A DNA stretch of 64,000 nt from Ganoderma boninense (Eukaryota > Basidiomycota > Agaricomycetes > Polyporales > Polyporaceae): positions 2,671,780 through 2,735,779 of the forward strand of contig CM035315.1 in assembly GCA_002900995.3 (NCBI GenBank), written 5' to 3'. The notes under the pieces are model-generated. The model was given only the letters and a program-made list of their open reading frames with translations. It was not told the origin of the DNA and made no database searches. How positions within the stretch are numbered: the stretch's first letter is position 1; the number at the start of each line of letters is the position of its first letter. Shown here in pieces: positions 43,160 through 53,913 of this stretch. A program made the position numbers and the translations under genes.

Positions 43160-43619
43160 TGTTACGACTGGCTGTCGAGTAAGATCAGGGAGGAGGCTTA
43201 TGAGACAAGCAAGGGCGTCAATGAGCACTTGTGCAGTGAGAGCGGAGCAGGGCTCGACAGTCAGGCTGGAGACAAGATGTATTGAGCGAGTAACTAACGA
43301 GCAAGAATACAGCCAGGCTTACCTGGAGACAAGAGGTCAAAACTGAGGTCTCCAGGTAGCAAAGTACAGGTCTTATATACATGTAATGGACAATGGGAAC
43401 CGGGGACAATAGGTAACTATGGACACGGGAACCAGTGGGAGAACAATGGTATGTAGTACAATAATGACGGGAACAATGGGTAACAGGAGTTATTGTACTT
43501 CGAGAACAAGGGATAGGTTTGCTAAACAACAGAGGACAATAAGGACGACACGGGAGGCAAACTGTCCAAAAAGGGAAAGAGAGACGCCAGGGTAGACGCC
43601 GAGCGTGCCGTTCATGACA
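43160..43619 (-). repeat. 5' LTR of the gypsy element
   Basis: 460 bp, same length as the 3' LTR and differing from it mainly at CG/TG/CA sites. Abuts the foldback element on its right with only about 6 bp between. Confidence 0.9.
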
Positions 43620-43719
43620 ATTTATGGTTAAATGCATAATGTATCATAAGCCCCCAGGGCTTATGCCAGATTCTACCCCAAGGCCTCCTCCGGGGCCTCC
43701 AGGGAGAGCCTCTATGCTT

Positions 43720-43890
43720 ATCTAAGCCCACCTGGACCTGCTGTGGCTGTACTCTTTTGCTCCTCCCATCAATCCTTGCCTCCCGGGCCTGCTGTGGCTG
43801 TACCCTTCTGTTCCTGCCATCAATTCTGGCCCCCTGGGCCTGGTGTGGCTGTACCCCCTTGCTTTTTCCATCAATCCTGCCTTCCGGGAT
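43720..43890. repeat. 51-bp tandem repeat x 3 in the left arm
   Basis: Three units, each containing CTGTGGCTGTAC and CATCAATCCTG/TTG words. On the minus strand they would encode RIDGRSKRVQPQQ-like units of 17 residues. Whether they are translated is unknown. Confidence 0.65.
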
Positions 43891-45317
43891 GCCTCCTCCC
43901 ATCAAATATAAACCTCCCAGCTTCTCTGGCCCAATTAGGCAAGTGCCCAGTGCCTGGGAGGTAGGGGACCTTGTTCCCCTTGCTGTTAGGCCATTCCTGG
44001 GCCATTTCCCTTCATTGTAGGTGCGTTCTGTTCGCATTTTAAAGGCGAACAAAATATATATACTTAGTTACTACATAGTGGCCCCTATCCAGACCCATAG
44101 TGCCCCTTTAGGATTGACCTAGGGGGCACTGTTTGGTGAATATCTCTTCTGTGTCTTGGCCATTTTGGGCATGTGAGGGCTCATTGGATTTGCATTTTTA
44201 ATACACACCTAACAAGCCCTCATGTGTCTAAATCTGTCCAGTGGTCATCCTGGAGCAGATACCTTCTCTTCCTAGAGAGCAGGTATCTGTATCTCAGCAA
44301 CTCCTAGACTGTTTGCCTTGCTGTTTGCACTCCCTTGTACGTCTGTTGTACTGCATTTCATGCAATGTATTTACTTGTTGCATTGGATAGCCCTCATTTA
44401 GCTCTATTTAGTCGACCTATTACATGGCCTATCCATAGTGGGCCAAGGGGGGCATAGAGTGTATACTGTGAGGATACTGATAAGGGAGCCCAAATAGATC
44501 CACTAGCCTGATAACAAATATAATTATGGATTCAGGTAGCAGGTACATACACATCTACGATGCAAAAGAGATGAGGGGAAACGGTGGGAAACTGCCTGAG
44601 ATATAGATGGATGAGTATAAGATAGAGGTAGAAGGAGAGGGTTGGCCTCCCGGGATGAATAGTGGTCCGTTTGGGACGTTCAGGGGCTCATTAGAAAGCT
44701 ATGAGCAAGGGCTTTCCAGGCGTACCACGGGCACAACAAATGGCCCATGCGTTGTGGAGATATAGGCCGTCGAAGTAGGAGAGGCTGCATACTGATGGGC
44801 ATCCTGCATGATGGGCTGACTATCAATGTATAAGTAAATACATTGCATAAAATGCAGTACAACAGACGTACAAGGGAGTGCAAACAGCAAGGCAAACAGT
44901 CTAGGAGTTGCTGAGATACAGATACCTGCTCTCTAGGAAGAGAAGGTATCTGCTCCAGGATGACCACTGGACAGATTTAGACACATGAGGGCTTGTTAGG
45001 TGTGTATTAAAAATGCAAATCCAATGAGCCCTCACATGCCCAAAATGGCCAAGACACAGAAGAGATATTCACCAAACAGTGCCCCCTAGGTCAATCCTAA
45101 AGGGGCACTATGGGTCTGGATAGGGGCCACTATGTAGTAACTAAGTATATATATTTTGTTCGCCTTTAAAATGCGAACAGAACGCACCTACAATGAAGGG
45201 AAATGGCCCAGGAATGGCCTAACAGCAAGGGGAACAAGGTCCCCTACCTCCCAGGCACTGGGCACTTGCCTAATTGGGCCAGAGAAGCTGGGAGGTTTAT
45301 ATTTGATGGGAGGAGGC

Positions 45318-45490
45318 ATCCCGGAAGGCAGGATTGATGGAAAAAGCAAGGGGGTACAGCCACACCAGGCCCAGGGGGCCAGAATTGATGGCAGGAACAG
45401 AAGGGTACAGCCACAGCAGGCCCGGGAGGCAAGGATTGATGGGAGGAGCAAAAGAGTACAGCCACAGCAGGTCCAGGTGGGCTTAGATAA
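45318..45490. repeat. 51-bp tandem repeat x 3 in the right arm
   Basis: Inverted copy of the array in the left arm: units GATTGATGG..GTACAGCCACA.., read on the plus strand as RIDGRSKRVQPQQ-like units. Confidence 0.65.
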
Positions 45491-45621
45491 GCATAGAGGC
45501 TCTCCCTGGAGGCCCCGGAGGAGGCCTTGGGGTAGAATCCGGCATAAGCCCTGAGGGCTTATGATACATCATGCATTTAACCGTAATATGATGTAAAACA
45601 CTCCTGGGAGATAACTGTAAA

Positions 45622-47385
45622 ATGATGTATCAATACCACAACATATGGTGTACTCGCATAGGTCGAAAGATCTTCTTAGATCAGCGTGCATATTTGGAAA
45701 AAGTATTGGACTGCTGTGGCATGACAAATGCGCAACCTGCTTTAACTCCACTCCCTGTGGGTTACATATCTGCACCCAACACAGAACAATCTACGCCGGA
45801 ACTTCACTCCAAATATCAGAAAATCATCGGTTCTCTGCTCTACCTCATGCTGGGTACGAGACCTGATCTGACTTTCGCTATGACCAAACTGGCACAATAT
45901 GCTGCAAACCCGAGCATGGATCACCTTAGCAAGGCACTCCACATCTGCCGCTACCTTGTCGGAACCAAGAAATACGCCTTGGTTTATAACGGCGAATCTC
46001 AGCTTGACTTAACAGCTGGGACTGATAGTGATTGGGCTTCAGACCTATACACTCGACGCTCGCAAACTGGCTTCATGCTAAAGTTAATGAACTGTGCATT
46101 CTCGTGGGTTTCACGTGCACAGAAGACCATTGCCCTCTCCTCCACTGAGGCTGAATATATGGCAATGAGCAACTGTAGTCGCCAGATAGTCTGGGTTCAC
46201 AACTTGCTTGCTGACATCAGGAAAACTAGCTTTTGCCAATGTGTAATAATATGTACTATTATAATATCTTATTCTAATAAAGTACTAATGCTATCTATCC
46301 TACAGCTACTACAAAAGAGACCTATCTATATTATACAAATTAGAACTACTGCAATTAACCCAATTATTGTAGTGCTATTTAGTGCTACTAGTTGCTACTG
46401 CAGTATACTAAATATTGTTATACATAGTCAATCTTAATTGAATGCCTCAGATATAAGCCCAATAAATTATATTTACTAGCCAAGACTAGACAGCTTTAAC
46501 AAAGTCTAATAAAAAATCCTAAGTATCAAATGTAACAGCAACTTAAATAGATTCTTGTAGTCTAATCAATATACATAAGTTATATATGTCACATACACTA
46601 TATAAGCCTATAACATAGAATGAACACAAGATCTATATTGATGTTGAAGATTGACCTACATCTCTCGATTTTTCCCAAGTCTAGCAGCAGGGGGTACATA
46701 TAGCCTAATACACCTTACTTAGCATAAGCCCTTGTGGGTGTAGTGGGGCTAAGCTGTTTGCACATCTCAGTGCTGTGCCAAAATAGAAAGAGGCTGAGGG
46801 TTTAATCCTGGTGGTAAGAGTAATAAATGTTATATTAAAAATTTCCAGCTTTTGCAGTATGCTTGTCTTTGAGTATGGCATGCTTATATTGTGTTTAAAG
46901 CTTTATAAAACTAGTCACAGACAATGTTCAGCTCTCTATTCATATGTCTACCACATCTACTGTAGTGCTACTCTGCACTATTTAGTGCTATTGTGGAACT
47001 ACTCTTTCTGGGAACCTCTCAAATATTACCTAACATGTTACTACTATTCTAATATTCTAATATTTTCTAATTATTCCTTTTCATATCTCATTGGCAAAGG
47101 CTGGTTTTCCAGATGGAACTTGGCTATCATCTCGACCGTGTACCATTGTCTGGAGACAACCAAGGCTCCATTCACATTGGACAAGATGCTGTAACAGAAG
47201 CGAGGTCGAAACACATCAACATTCGCTACTACTACATCCGTGAAGTGTACGATCGAGGCATCACCGACATATTCTATGTCAAAGGGACTAATAATCCCGC
47301 TGATATTTTCACCAAGAACTTGGGCACCGTGAAGTTCCACCGCTTCCGTCCCTACCTTAGTTTGCATTTCCCTAAGGCTGCCTAA
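45622..47385 (+). pseudogene. Second-family copia pol 3' end (RNase H), split by a TIR element
   Basis: Two coding blocks match the end of a different copia polyprotein. The first (45622-46219) has IFLDQRAYLEKVLD, IIGSLLYLMLGTRPDLTFAM, a TDSDWASD RNase H site and LSSTEAEYMAMSN. The second (47111-47385) has SGDNQGSIHIGQD, KHINIRYYYIREVY, VKGTNNPADIFTKNLG and ends FPKAA. Removing 46220-47110 joins LLADI to MELGYHL almost in frame. The upstream part of pol is absent: the block begins beside the foldback element. A purine tract and LTR follow at 47428-47790. Confidence 0.88.
46220..47110. mobile_element. Non-autonomous TIR element (891 bp) in copia RNase H
   Basis: Begins GGAAAACTAGCTTTTGCCAATG and ends with its inverse (CATTGGCAAAGGCTGGTTTTCC), two mismatches over 22 bp. 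AT-rich body, no transposase. It interrupts the copia frame. Any target duplication is at most 1-2 bp. A tRNA-like stretch with A-box-like and GGTTTAATCC near 46737-46818 may be a pol III promoter relic (weak). Confidence 0.8.
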
Positions 47386-47438
47386 AGAGTGCCATATCCA
47401 CTTGCATACTTGTGGGTGCGTACTTAGCGAGAGGAAGT

Positions 47439-47790
47439 GTTGAACAGCATAGCCAAGCACAGCATGCACGGCATAGCTGCGTACACAGATATCGGCACAG
47501 CCTGATATCTCATCCATCTGCACAGGCGCTGTATAGCTGCCCCACATGATCATCTCATGTGTCACACTGCCTCTAGATGTCTCTGGCAGTGCATTCCTGT
47601 ACTGTATAGCATTACTAATACAGTACCTCTTGTAGTATATATATGGCCCTCATTGGCTCTAATCATACACAGATCCTCTCTCTCTTCTCCTCACTTGATA
47701 CAACCTCTACCTCACACTAGCCAGGTGAGTATGCGTGCACACTGCATGTAGTGCCCTCCCCATAGTGGGCATCTCCCACTATGTTCAACA
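47439..47790 (+). mobile_element. 3' LTR of the second copia family (352 bp)
   Basis: TGTTGAACAGC to ATGTTCAACA, preceded by the purine-rich GCGAGAGGAAG and by the end of RNase H. It differs from the 426-bp copia LTRs elsewhere. Its TATATATATGG near 47636 could be a TATA element. Confidence 0.85.
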
Positions 47791-49143
47791 CTCGCTCCCA
47801 CCTCAACCTCAACAACATGTGTGGTCAATGATGCTATCCCCCTCTCCATAATCAACCAGGTTCCTACATGCAATTATAAAGGTCTCCCCATGTACTACTG
47901 GCCTGCTATGGATTCCTACAGATCGCTACCCTGCAATGCGGAATGCTACTGTGCGCTATGGGAGCTACGGAGAGCTACATCTACGGTACCAGGTGCTACA
48001 AGCTACCAACCTTTTTACTGATGCCGTTGCCCTCAATACAGAACATTGACGAGTTACACCCGGGGCTTCGAGAAGCACCTCCCTTTGTGACTTTACAAAA
48101 CTGGACTCTTGTTCATGATAAATGTGTTATGTGCCAATCAGTAGTTGAAAGAGGACATAACTACACAGAGCTACACAGTTGTGTGTGGAATAGGATGTGG
48201 CACGTGAAGCATTGCATTTACCAAGTAAGAGAAGCGCGCCTTGAGGGCGCCCGGGGAGCCCCGCTGATGGGGCTGTAGCCCGTTCTGTGCTCGGATTCTG
48301 TCTTACAGTACCTAGCATAGTGTTGTGGCTGTAGCACTGTGGCGTTGTGTGTTCGTGTTTGGCTTGGTGTCTGGTCTCGGGTGCTGGCCCTGACTCAGTT
48401 ACATAGACTCTTGTACCCGCACGACCACCTCTCAAGCGATATATCGGCTTTCCTCACATTCTCGAGCTCGATTCTGTGCTTTGCAGCTCACCGCTGCATC
48501 ACACCAGTCACCGCTGGCAGCTGAGCTGCCATCCACTCCTTACCTCCTCCCTCCTCCTTCTATCCGCCTGACAGTCCCACCGGTTCTCGAGCACCCAGCA
48601 CCCCACTCGCATCTTTCGGACGGCCTGATCAGCTTCCCACCCGGGAGTTGATAGCTCATTCATTACCGCCATGCCAAGGGTCATGACTAAATTGGTCCCC
48701 CAGACCAAATTTGGTTGGAGGGATCAAATAAACCCTAGCCCTACCATGCCCTAATACGGAAAGAGGCCACCACCAAATATGAGTGCTTAGAGCGCAGAAA
48801 GGCTCGCGACAAAGCTCGAGGACAGACACACCAGGTTTCGAGGCTTCTAGAGGACACATTTGAAAGTAGAAATATGTTTGTATTATATTAAAGTCCAGTT
48901 CCTAACTATCATAAAGCATGAGGCAAAATTCAAGGCCCAAAATCACCGCAGGGTGTACATAAATGTAATAGAAATTGAGGAGGGAGGAGGGAACATAGCC
49001 AAATGGCGCTGCCCTCTGTTGAAAGGTGATGTCGACCTGTTTAAAACAAGCTCAAACAAAACAAAGAAAATCGTGGGAACTTGGGATGGAATTGTAATCG
49101 CGAGCGGAGCTTGACACTGAGAGAACAAAGTTATACAGATAGA

Positions 49144-49167
49144 CGCGGCGGCGCGTGCGCCGCCGCG
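49144..49167. repeat. GC-rich perfect hairpin
   Basis: CGCGGCGGCGC, two bases, GCGCCGCCGCG: an 11-bp perfect stem with a 2-base centre. It could be the tip or junction of an element, or a structured site. Confidence 0.7.
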
Positions 49168-49307
49168 AGACCCCAGGGGATATAGGGTGTTACAGATGGA
49201 CAGTAAGCAGGCTTACTACACCTATACTTTTCCCTTTCACTACTAAAGACCTATTACACTAGGGAGTAACCAAGTACATAGCTCCCAGGATGCAGCATGG
49301 GGACCAC

Positions 49308-49422
49308 AGCCCACAGTAACCAAGTACATAGATCACAGTACACAGCCCGCAGTCCGCAGCCCACAGTCCACAGCCCACAGTCCGCAGTCCGCAGCTTGCA
49401 GTCCGCAGTCCACAGCCCTGAA
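49308..49422. repeat. Minisatellite of CAGTCCG/CAGCCCA heptamers
   Basis: Runs of 7-base units CAGTCCG, CAGCCCA, CAGTCCA. A longer AGTAACCAAGTACATAG repeat starts just upstream. Confidence 0.75.
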
Positions 49423-49487
49423 CCTATAGCTACAGTAACTACATACATAGCCTGAAACCTTGGACCTACATGTATATAAGGGGCGAA

Positions 49488-49587
49488 NNNNNNNNNNNNN
49501 NNNNNNNNNNNNNNNNNNNNNNNNNNNNNNNNNNNNNNNNNNNNNNNNNNNNNNNNNNNNNNNNNNNNNNNNNNNNNNNNNNNNNNN
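49488..49587. other. Assembly gap, 100 N
   Basis: Exactly 100 N, the convention for a gap of unknown length. Order and distance of the two sides rest on scaffolding only. Confidence 0.98.
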
Positions 49588-49934
49588 GTCCTCGAACAAG
49601 AGTCTGATGACTGCTACCCATGTGGCTGCGTGACGGTGTTGGGAGTTATTCGCAGCGAAGCGTATGTGCAGAAGTTCGTATCTCAGTCTGACATCTCTCT
49701 TCCTCGGTCTGACCATGACAGGTCAGCATGGTCCGCATAGCGCGCATCACTTCGGCAGCTCGTATTAGCTTTCCACGAGGGGCCTGCTTGGGCCTGCGAA
49801 GAGACGTGAGCAATCGTTTCCAATGATCGTCATGGCGGCCGACAGGTCGTGTCATGCGTCTTGCAAGTCCACAATGCAGCAAGATATTCTCGGTGTGGCC
49901 CTCCGTCTAAGCGATCAGCGCTCCCTCCCTCACC
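49588..49934. other. No gene recognised
   Basis: Short stretch between the gap and a possible small gene. Nothing recognised. Confidence 0.5.
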
Positions 49935-50436
49935 ATGGTCTCTGACCTATCGCACGTTGTGCTTGAACTGCTGGGGCTCTATCGCCATGACATTGACACC
50001 ACGTTCGCCGAACACGTCAGACCCGCCGGCTCAGTGTGCTTTGACTGACTACCCGAAGGGGTTTGAAATTGTTGACGCCTTATTCCGTCGCGCGGTGCGG
50101 CATCCGTCCCGCTCGGCCGATAGCATTATGTATATTATTGTCCTGCTGGCTGCGGCCTCTCTTCGCTCCTGGCGGACCAAACATTTGCAATGCTGTGTCA
50201 CCTCCTGTCTCGTCTCCGAAGCTCGCGCAGAGCACATTGCACAGCTCTTCCACACAAGCTTCGTCGATAGCCGCGGGAACCGCGAAGGCAGTGCCATACG
50301 AGCTCGAGGCTGTGCGCGGCTGCTAGAGTTCCCGGCGGCATCTGCTTCGCAAGGTGCGCTTAGAATTCGTATTGGGGGAAGTCACCGCCGCGCCGATCCC
50401 TGCGCTCCCCGCCCTCGCCGACGTGTGCCCGCGTAG
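49935..50436 (+). CDS. Hypothetical small protein (about 152 aa), tentative
   Basis: ATG in a good context (CACCATGG). Exon 1 49935-50015, a 43-bp GT..AG intron at 50016-50058 with a CTGAC branch-like site, exon 2 50059-50436. The predicted protein starts MVSDLSHVVLELLGLYRHD and continues GFEIVDALFRRAV and a hydrophobic MYIIVLLAAASL. No signal peptide or known motif. The last 30 residues are Arg/Pro-rich and may be non-coding. The family is not recognised. It could also be a decayed gene. Confidence 0.35.
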
Positions 50437-50626
50437 TCCCCGCAGTGCGAGTGCATCAATCGGTAGAGTGCGAAGAGCTGCGCCGTCGTTTCACCTACTG
50501 TCCGCCGGGGCAACTCAGGCAGTGTGGGCCGTTTGCTAGCGAGACAGCTCTGCTGCTTGATGTCTGCGCGAGCTCTGCGCGCGATACTACTACCAATGAC
50601 TGCGGTGGCTTCTGGCAAGCTATAGC

Positions 50627-50633
50627 TATATAA
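50627..50633 (+). promoter_or_regulatory. TATA box of the beta-lactamase-like gene
   Basis: TATATAA 63 bp before the ATG at 50696, followed by a pyrimidine-rich leader. Confidence 0.6.
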
Positions 50634-50695
50634 TGGCATACGTTCGACAGACATCCTCTACTCCTCGTTCTCGTTCATACTAACTTCTCTTATTC

Positions 50696-52761
50696 ATGCT
50701 GGCAGCTTCTTTCCTTGCGACGCTCCTCGCGGTTTTCCCTCTCAGTCCCACTTTCGCTAGTCCTCACAGCACTCCTCGCGACGACATTGTCGAACTCGCC
50801 TCCCAGAGTGCGTCCATAATCACTCCCGAGATCTCTGCTCTCGCAGAGAGCCTCATTGCCGACTACAACGTTCCCGGAATCAGTGTTGGCGTTGTCCGTC
50901 TGAATGGCAGCTCTGTCACCACGGAATATGGGGCTTGGGGTAACAGGACGGAAGATGGCGATCTGGCTGACTCCCAGGTACAGTAGATGATGAGCTTTGT
51001 TTTTCTCAGTGCTGGCACGTCTGATGTTATTTGTCGCAGATGATCACCGGCCTTGGCTCGTGCTCGAAGGCGTTCTTGACCAGCGCGATAGGCATCCTGA
51101 TTGACGATTTCGCTAATGGTCGCAATGTCACCGCTCTCCCTCACGGTCTCGAGACTCTTGGCTGGGATACAAAAGTTCAAAGGTTGTTCCCAGGCGATTC
51201 CGTGTGGAAGCTGGAGGATGATTGGGCGACCGAGAAGGCAAACATCGCCGACATCCTGAGTATGGCCACTGGAATCACCAGGTGCGCTAAAGAAGGCACT
51301 CCGTCCTCCGACCTTGTATTGCTAATGAGGAATTTATAGTAATCAATTCGTTTACACTCGGAATGACACCCCTGTCTCCCTGGCGCAGCGATTCCGCTAT
51401 ATCAAGCCTGGTTTTGAGCTGCGCGAGCAATGGGATTACACGAATATCGTATGTCGTCCTTCGCTTTAGGTTCCTGCTCTTCATCTCGTGCTCACGAGAT
51501 ATACAACCCCCAGTTCTACTTCTTTGCCGCTCAGATTATCACTGAGTTCTCCGGGAAGACGTTCCAAGAGTTCGTCAAGGAACGCATTTTCAACCCGCTC
51601 AACATGACGTCCACGACATACTCGACGCAAGAGGCCAACTCCACAGGCCATCTAAGCCAGAGCTGGGCGTTCTTGGGTCGTCGTATCCCCATCATCATCG
51701 AGGATCCCGTCACCGCCAATCTCATTGCTGGCGCGGGCGGCGTCTTTTCCAACGCAGTCGATATGGTGCGCGCAATTTCTCCGACTGCGTTCGGTGGCTT
51801 GCTGATGAGCTTTGGTTTCAGGGCAAATGGGCAGCCACCATCCTCAACGGGGGCGTTGACCCAGTCACGAACAAGACATTAATCCCTCCGTCCGCGTTCG
51901 CGGCGACTACCACAGCCCGTATGATCCAAGCCGGGAACGTGACGAAGGACGACACTGTCTCGATCATCGGTTACGGTCTTGGTTGGCAGCGCAACTCGTT
52001 CATGGGTCACGATGTGAGCTTCATTCCATCCTCGAATCCGCCGCTAGTACGTTCTCACAGCCTTTTACCTTCAGCTCATCACCCACGACGGAGGTATTCC
52101 TGGGTTCGTCGCGTCGCTCATGGTCCTCCCAGACGACAATCTTGCCGTCTTTGCATTGCTCAACACGGACGCACCGTTCCAAGAGGTCCTCCCGAAGGCC
52201 ATTATCTCGAGCGTACTCGGGCTCAACGCCACTACGACCACTTCCACGCCGTCGACGGCAACTAGATCGCGCCGTGCATTGTCCGCCGAAAACTGCACCC
52301 AGTCGAGCACTCCGCTGGTGAAGTTCGCCGGAGATTACACGAGCCTCGCCTACGGCAACCTCACCTTCTGTGCGCCCCCCTCCGCCACAAACGGTTCCAC
52401 ATCTGCGTACTGCAACAGCACGCTCGCAGACTTCGCCTCGATCGGCCCTCTCGACCCCAAAACGCTCTATGCAACCACAAACCGGATCGCCACCCACGTC
52501 AGCATGCAGCGGGCATGCGCAGGATCATCCAACGACGCCTTCATCGTGACGTTCCAGTCGATCTACGCGCAGGGATACGGGCGGAACACGACCGCGTTCT
52601 CAGAGGCGTTCTCCACCGACCTTCCGCCGACGCACGTCGAGTGCGTCGTGGAGGGCGGTGATGTTGCTGGGTGCGGGTGGTTGGATATCGAGGTCAGCCC
52701 GATCGAGGCCAAGGGGACTCCAGAGGAACGGGCGCAGATTTGGTGGACGAAGCGGGGTTGA
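50696..52761 (+). CDS. Secreted serine beta-lactamase-like / penicillin-binding-like hydrolase
   Basis: Six exons (50696-50977, 51040-51281, 51340-51448, 51499-51765, 51822-52013, 52075-52761) join to 593 codons, all introns GT..AG of 50-62 bp and in phase. A signal peptide (MLAASFLATLLAVFPLSPTF) precedes the mature part. The class C beta-lactamase/DD-peptidase fold signature is complete: S-x-x-K at S101-K104 (GSCSKAF), Y-x-N at 208-210 (WDYTN), and a third box H368-D-G (THDGGIPGF). Known members hydrolyse esters or amides through the serine; the substrate here is unknown. The C-terminal 180 residues are a Cys-containing domain of the type that trails fungal homologues. Many N-x-S/T sites suggest glycosylation. 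Neighbours include a GH25 lysozyme. Confidence 0.88.
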
Positions 52762-53913
52762 GTAACTGGCATTTGTTGGGCAGTTGCCGCGCTGCGTTGT
52801 CATGTTCAATGACAAGTCCACTCCTTTGCTTCACGTTCTATAGGCCATGGTACCTTGTGAGCTTTAACGGCTAGAGGAGGCCTACCCCCCGGCCAACCGG
52901 GCATGTTGGGACATCGCTCACCGCAAAGTTCAGCTGCAACTTGGGGAGGGCCGGGGCGCAGGAGGACAGTGGGGCAAAGTGACAGCCCAAGACTCGGAGC
53001 CACACGGCAATTGCCGTCTGTAGGGCACTTGCGCGGTGACACGTCCCGGTCCGAGCCACTTGATGGGACTGTCTGATTGACAGCGGTTTGCAAAACGATA
53101 GTGCTAAGTACGCCATCGGAAAACTCGACCAGGTGGCTGGGTAAGTAGCCGACCCACACGGGCGGTTGCGCCATCGTCACCAGCAAGCTAGCCGAGCTGA
53201 ACGACTGTTTATCGGAGACGTCCACGTAAGTATTTTGCAAACGACTGGAAAGCATTCTCATGAACCTGTATGGCGGGTGGCGCCACTGCAGGGTAAAGAC
53301 AGATAGCGGAAGGTTGCACATGCTGCCTCGCACCTTCTGAATTCCGTGCACACCCATGTGGTGATGAGACCAACTCCGTTCGACGGCTCTCCTGGTGTTC
53401 GGGAGACTCCCGGAGTCCAGCCTCAGTTATCGCGCACGACATCATCGACTCCGCGGTAGGAGGAGGAGCGAGGTTGGGATGGGCGCTGGCGAATCTGGTG
53501 GGGGGTACGAGCCTCGAGGAGACCGCTGAGTGGGCGGGCTGTCGAGTGCCGCAATTGGGCCCTCTCATTAACCAACTCGTAGTAGTCAGGGCGAATAATA
53601 ACATTTTAATTCTGATAATCTGTAATGACAGGACGCGATTCTCGAATAAGCATCGACACAAAAGGAGAGGGCGGGATAAGGATCGACTAAGGTACTATAC
53701 TACTCATAGGGCTCAGTTGGGCGAGGCGAGCGAGCGACTGGGAGGCTGCGACCGATGGCGGCCGCCAGCGGCGAGGGTTCAGAACATTAAGGAACAAAAT
53801 TTGAACGCCGGCGCAGAGCACTGATCGCTCAGCTGGACCTGCCTAAGTAACTGGGCAGGCCCTGACACTCCTCGGCATCGTTCAGCCGGAAGCGATCCTG
53901 TGGAACGATCGCG
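52762..53913. other. Intergenic, no gene recognised
   Basis: Contains overlapping open frames up to 183 codons on the minus strand, without domains. No repeat or RNA gene seen. Confidence 0.5.

Larger units (their letters stand above)
31869..43619 (-). mobile_element. Chromodomain Ty3/gypsy retrotransposon with a nested copia element
   Basis: Two 460-bp LTRs (31869-32328 and 43160-43619) in minus orientation enclose gag (41335-42171), pol (38844-41176 continuing at 33636-32355), and a long leader. Removing the copia element and one CATGG leaves about 6.5 kb, a normal gypsy length. The 3' chromodomain places it among chromoviruses. Flanking pentamers (TTTGC left, ATTTA right) do not match. 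It is dead: a stop between gag and protease, a stop in integrase, and the nested insertion. Confidence 0.9.
43626..45582. mobile_element. Foldback element with 751-bp inverted arms
   Basis: Bases 43626-44376 and 44832-45582 are inverted copies of each other with only a few differences by eye. They enclose a loop of about 455 bp. The tips read GGTTAAATGCAT and inverse. A target duplication is not obvious (flanks TTTAT and GTAAT). Each arm holds an in-frame 51-bp tandem repeat and the same open frame of 130-145 codons, so the frame exists twice on opposite strands. No transposase is present. A non-autonomous foldback transposon or a palindromic duplication are both possible. Confidence 0.85.
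47791..49487. other. No gene recognised; repeats near the gap
   Basis: Short open frames only. Contains a strong GC hairpin and a short minisatellite before the assembly gap. A segment at 48001-48270 is open for 90 codons with several Cys and His but matches nothing I know. Confidence 0.45.

Noticed and set aside
43612..45554. Two identical 130-145 codon frames in the foldback arms as genes
   Set aside because: Their identity follows from the inverted repeat itself. Apart from the 51-bp repeat there is no sign of coding selection.
49308..49422. CRISPR-like array
   Set aside because: Units are 7 bp, contiguous and without spacers; a minisatellite in a eukaryote.
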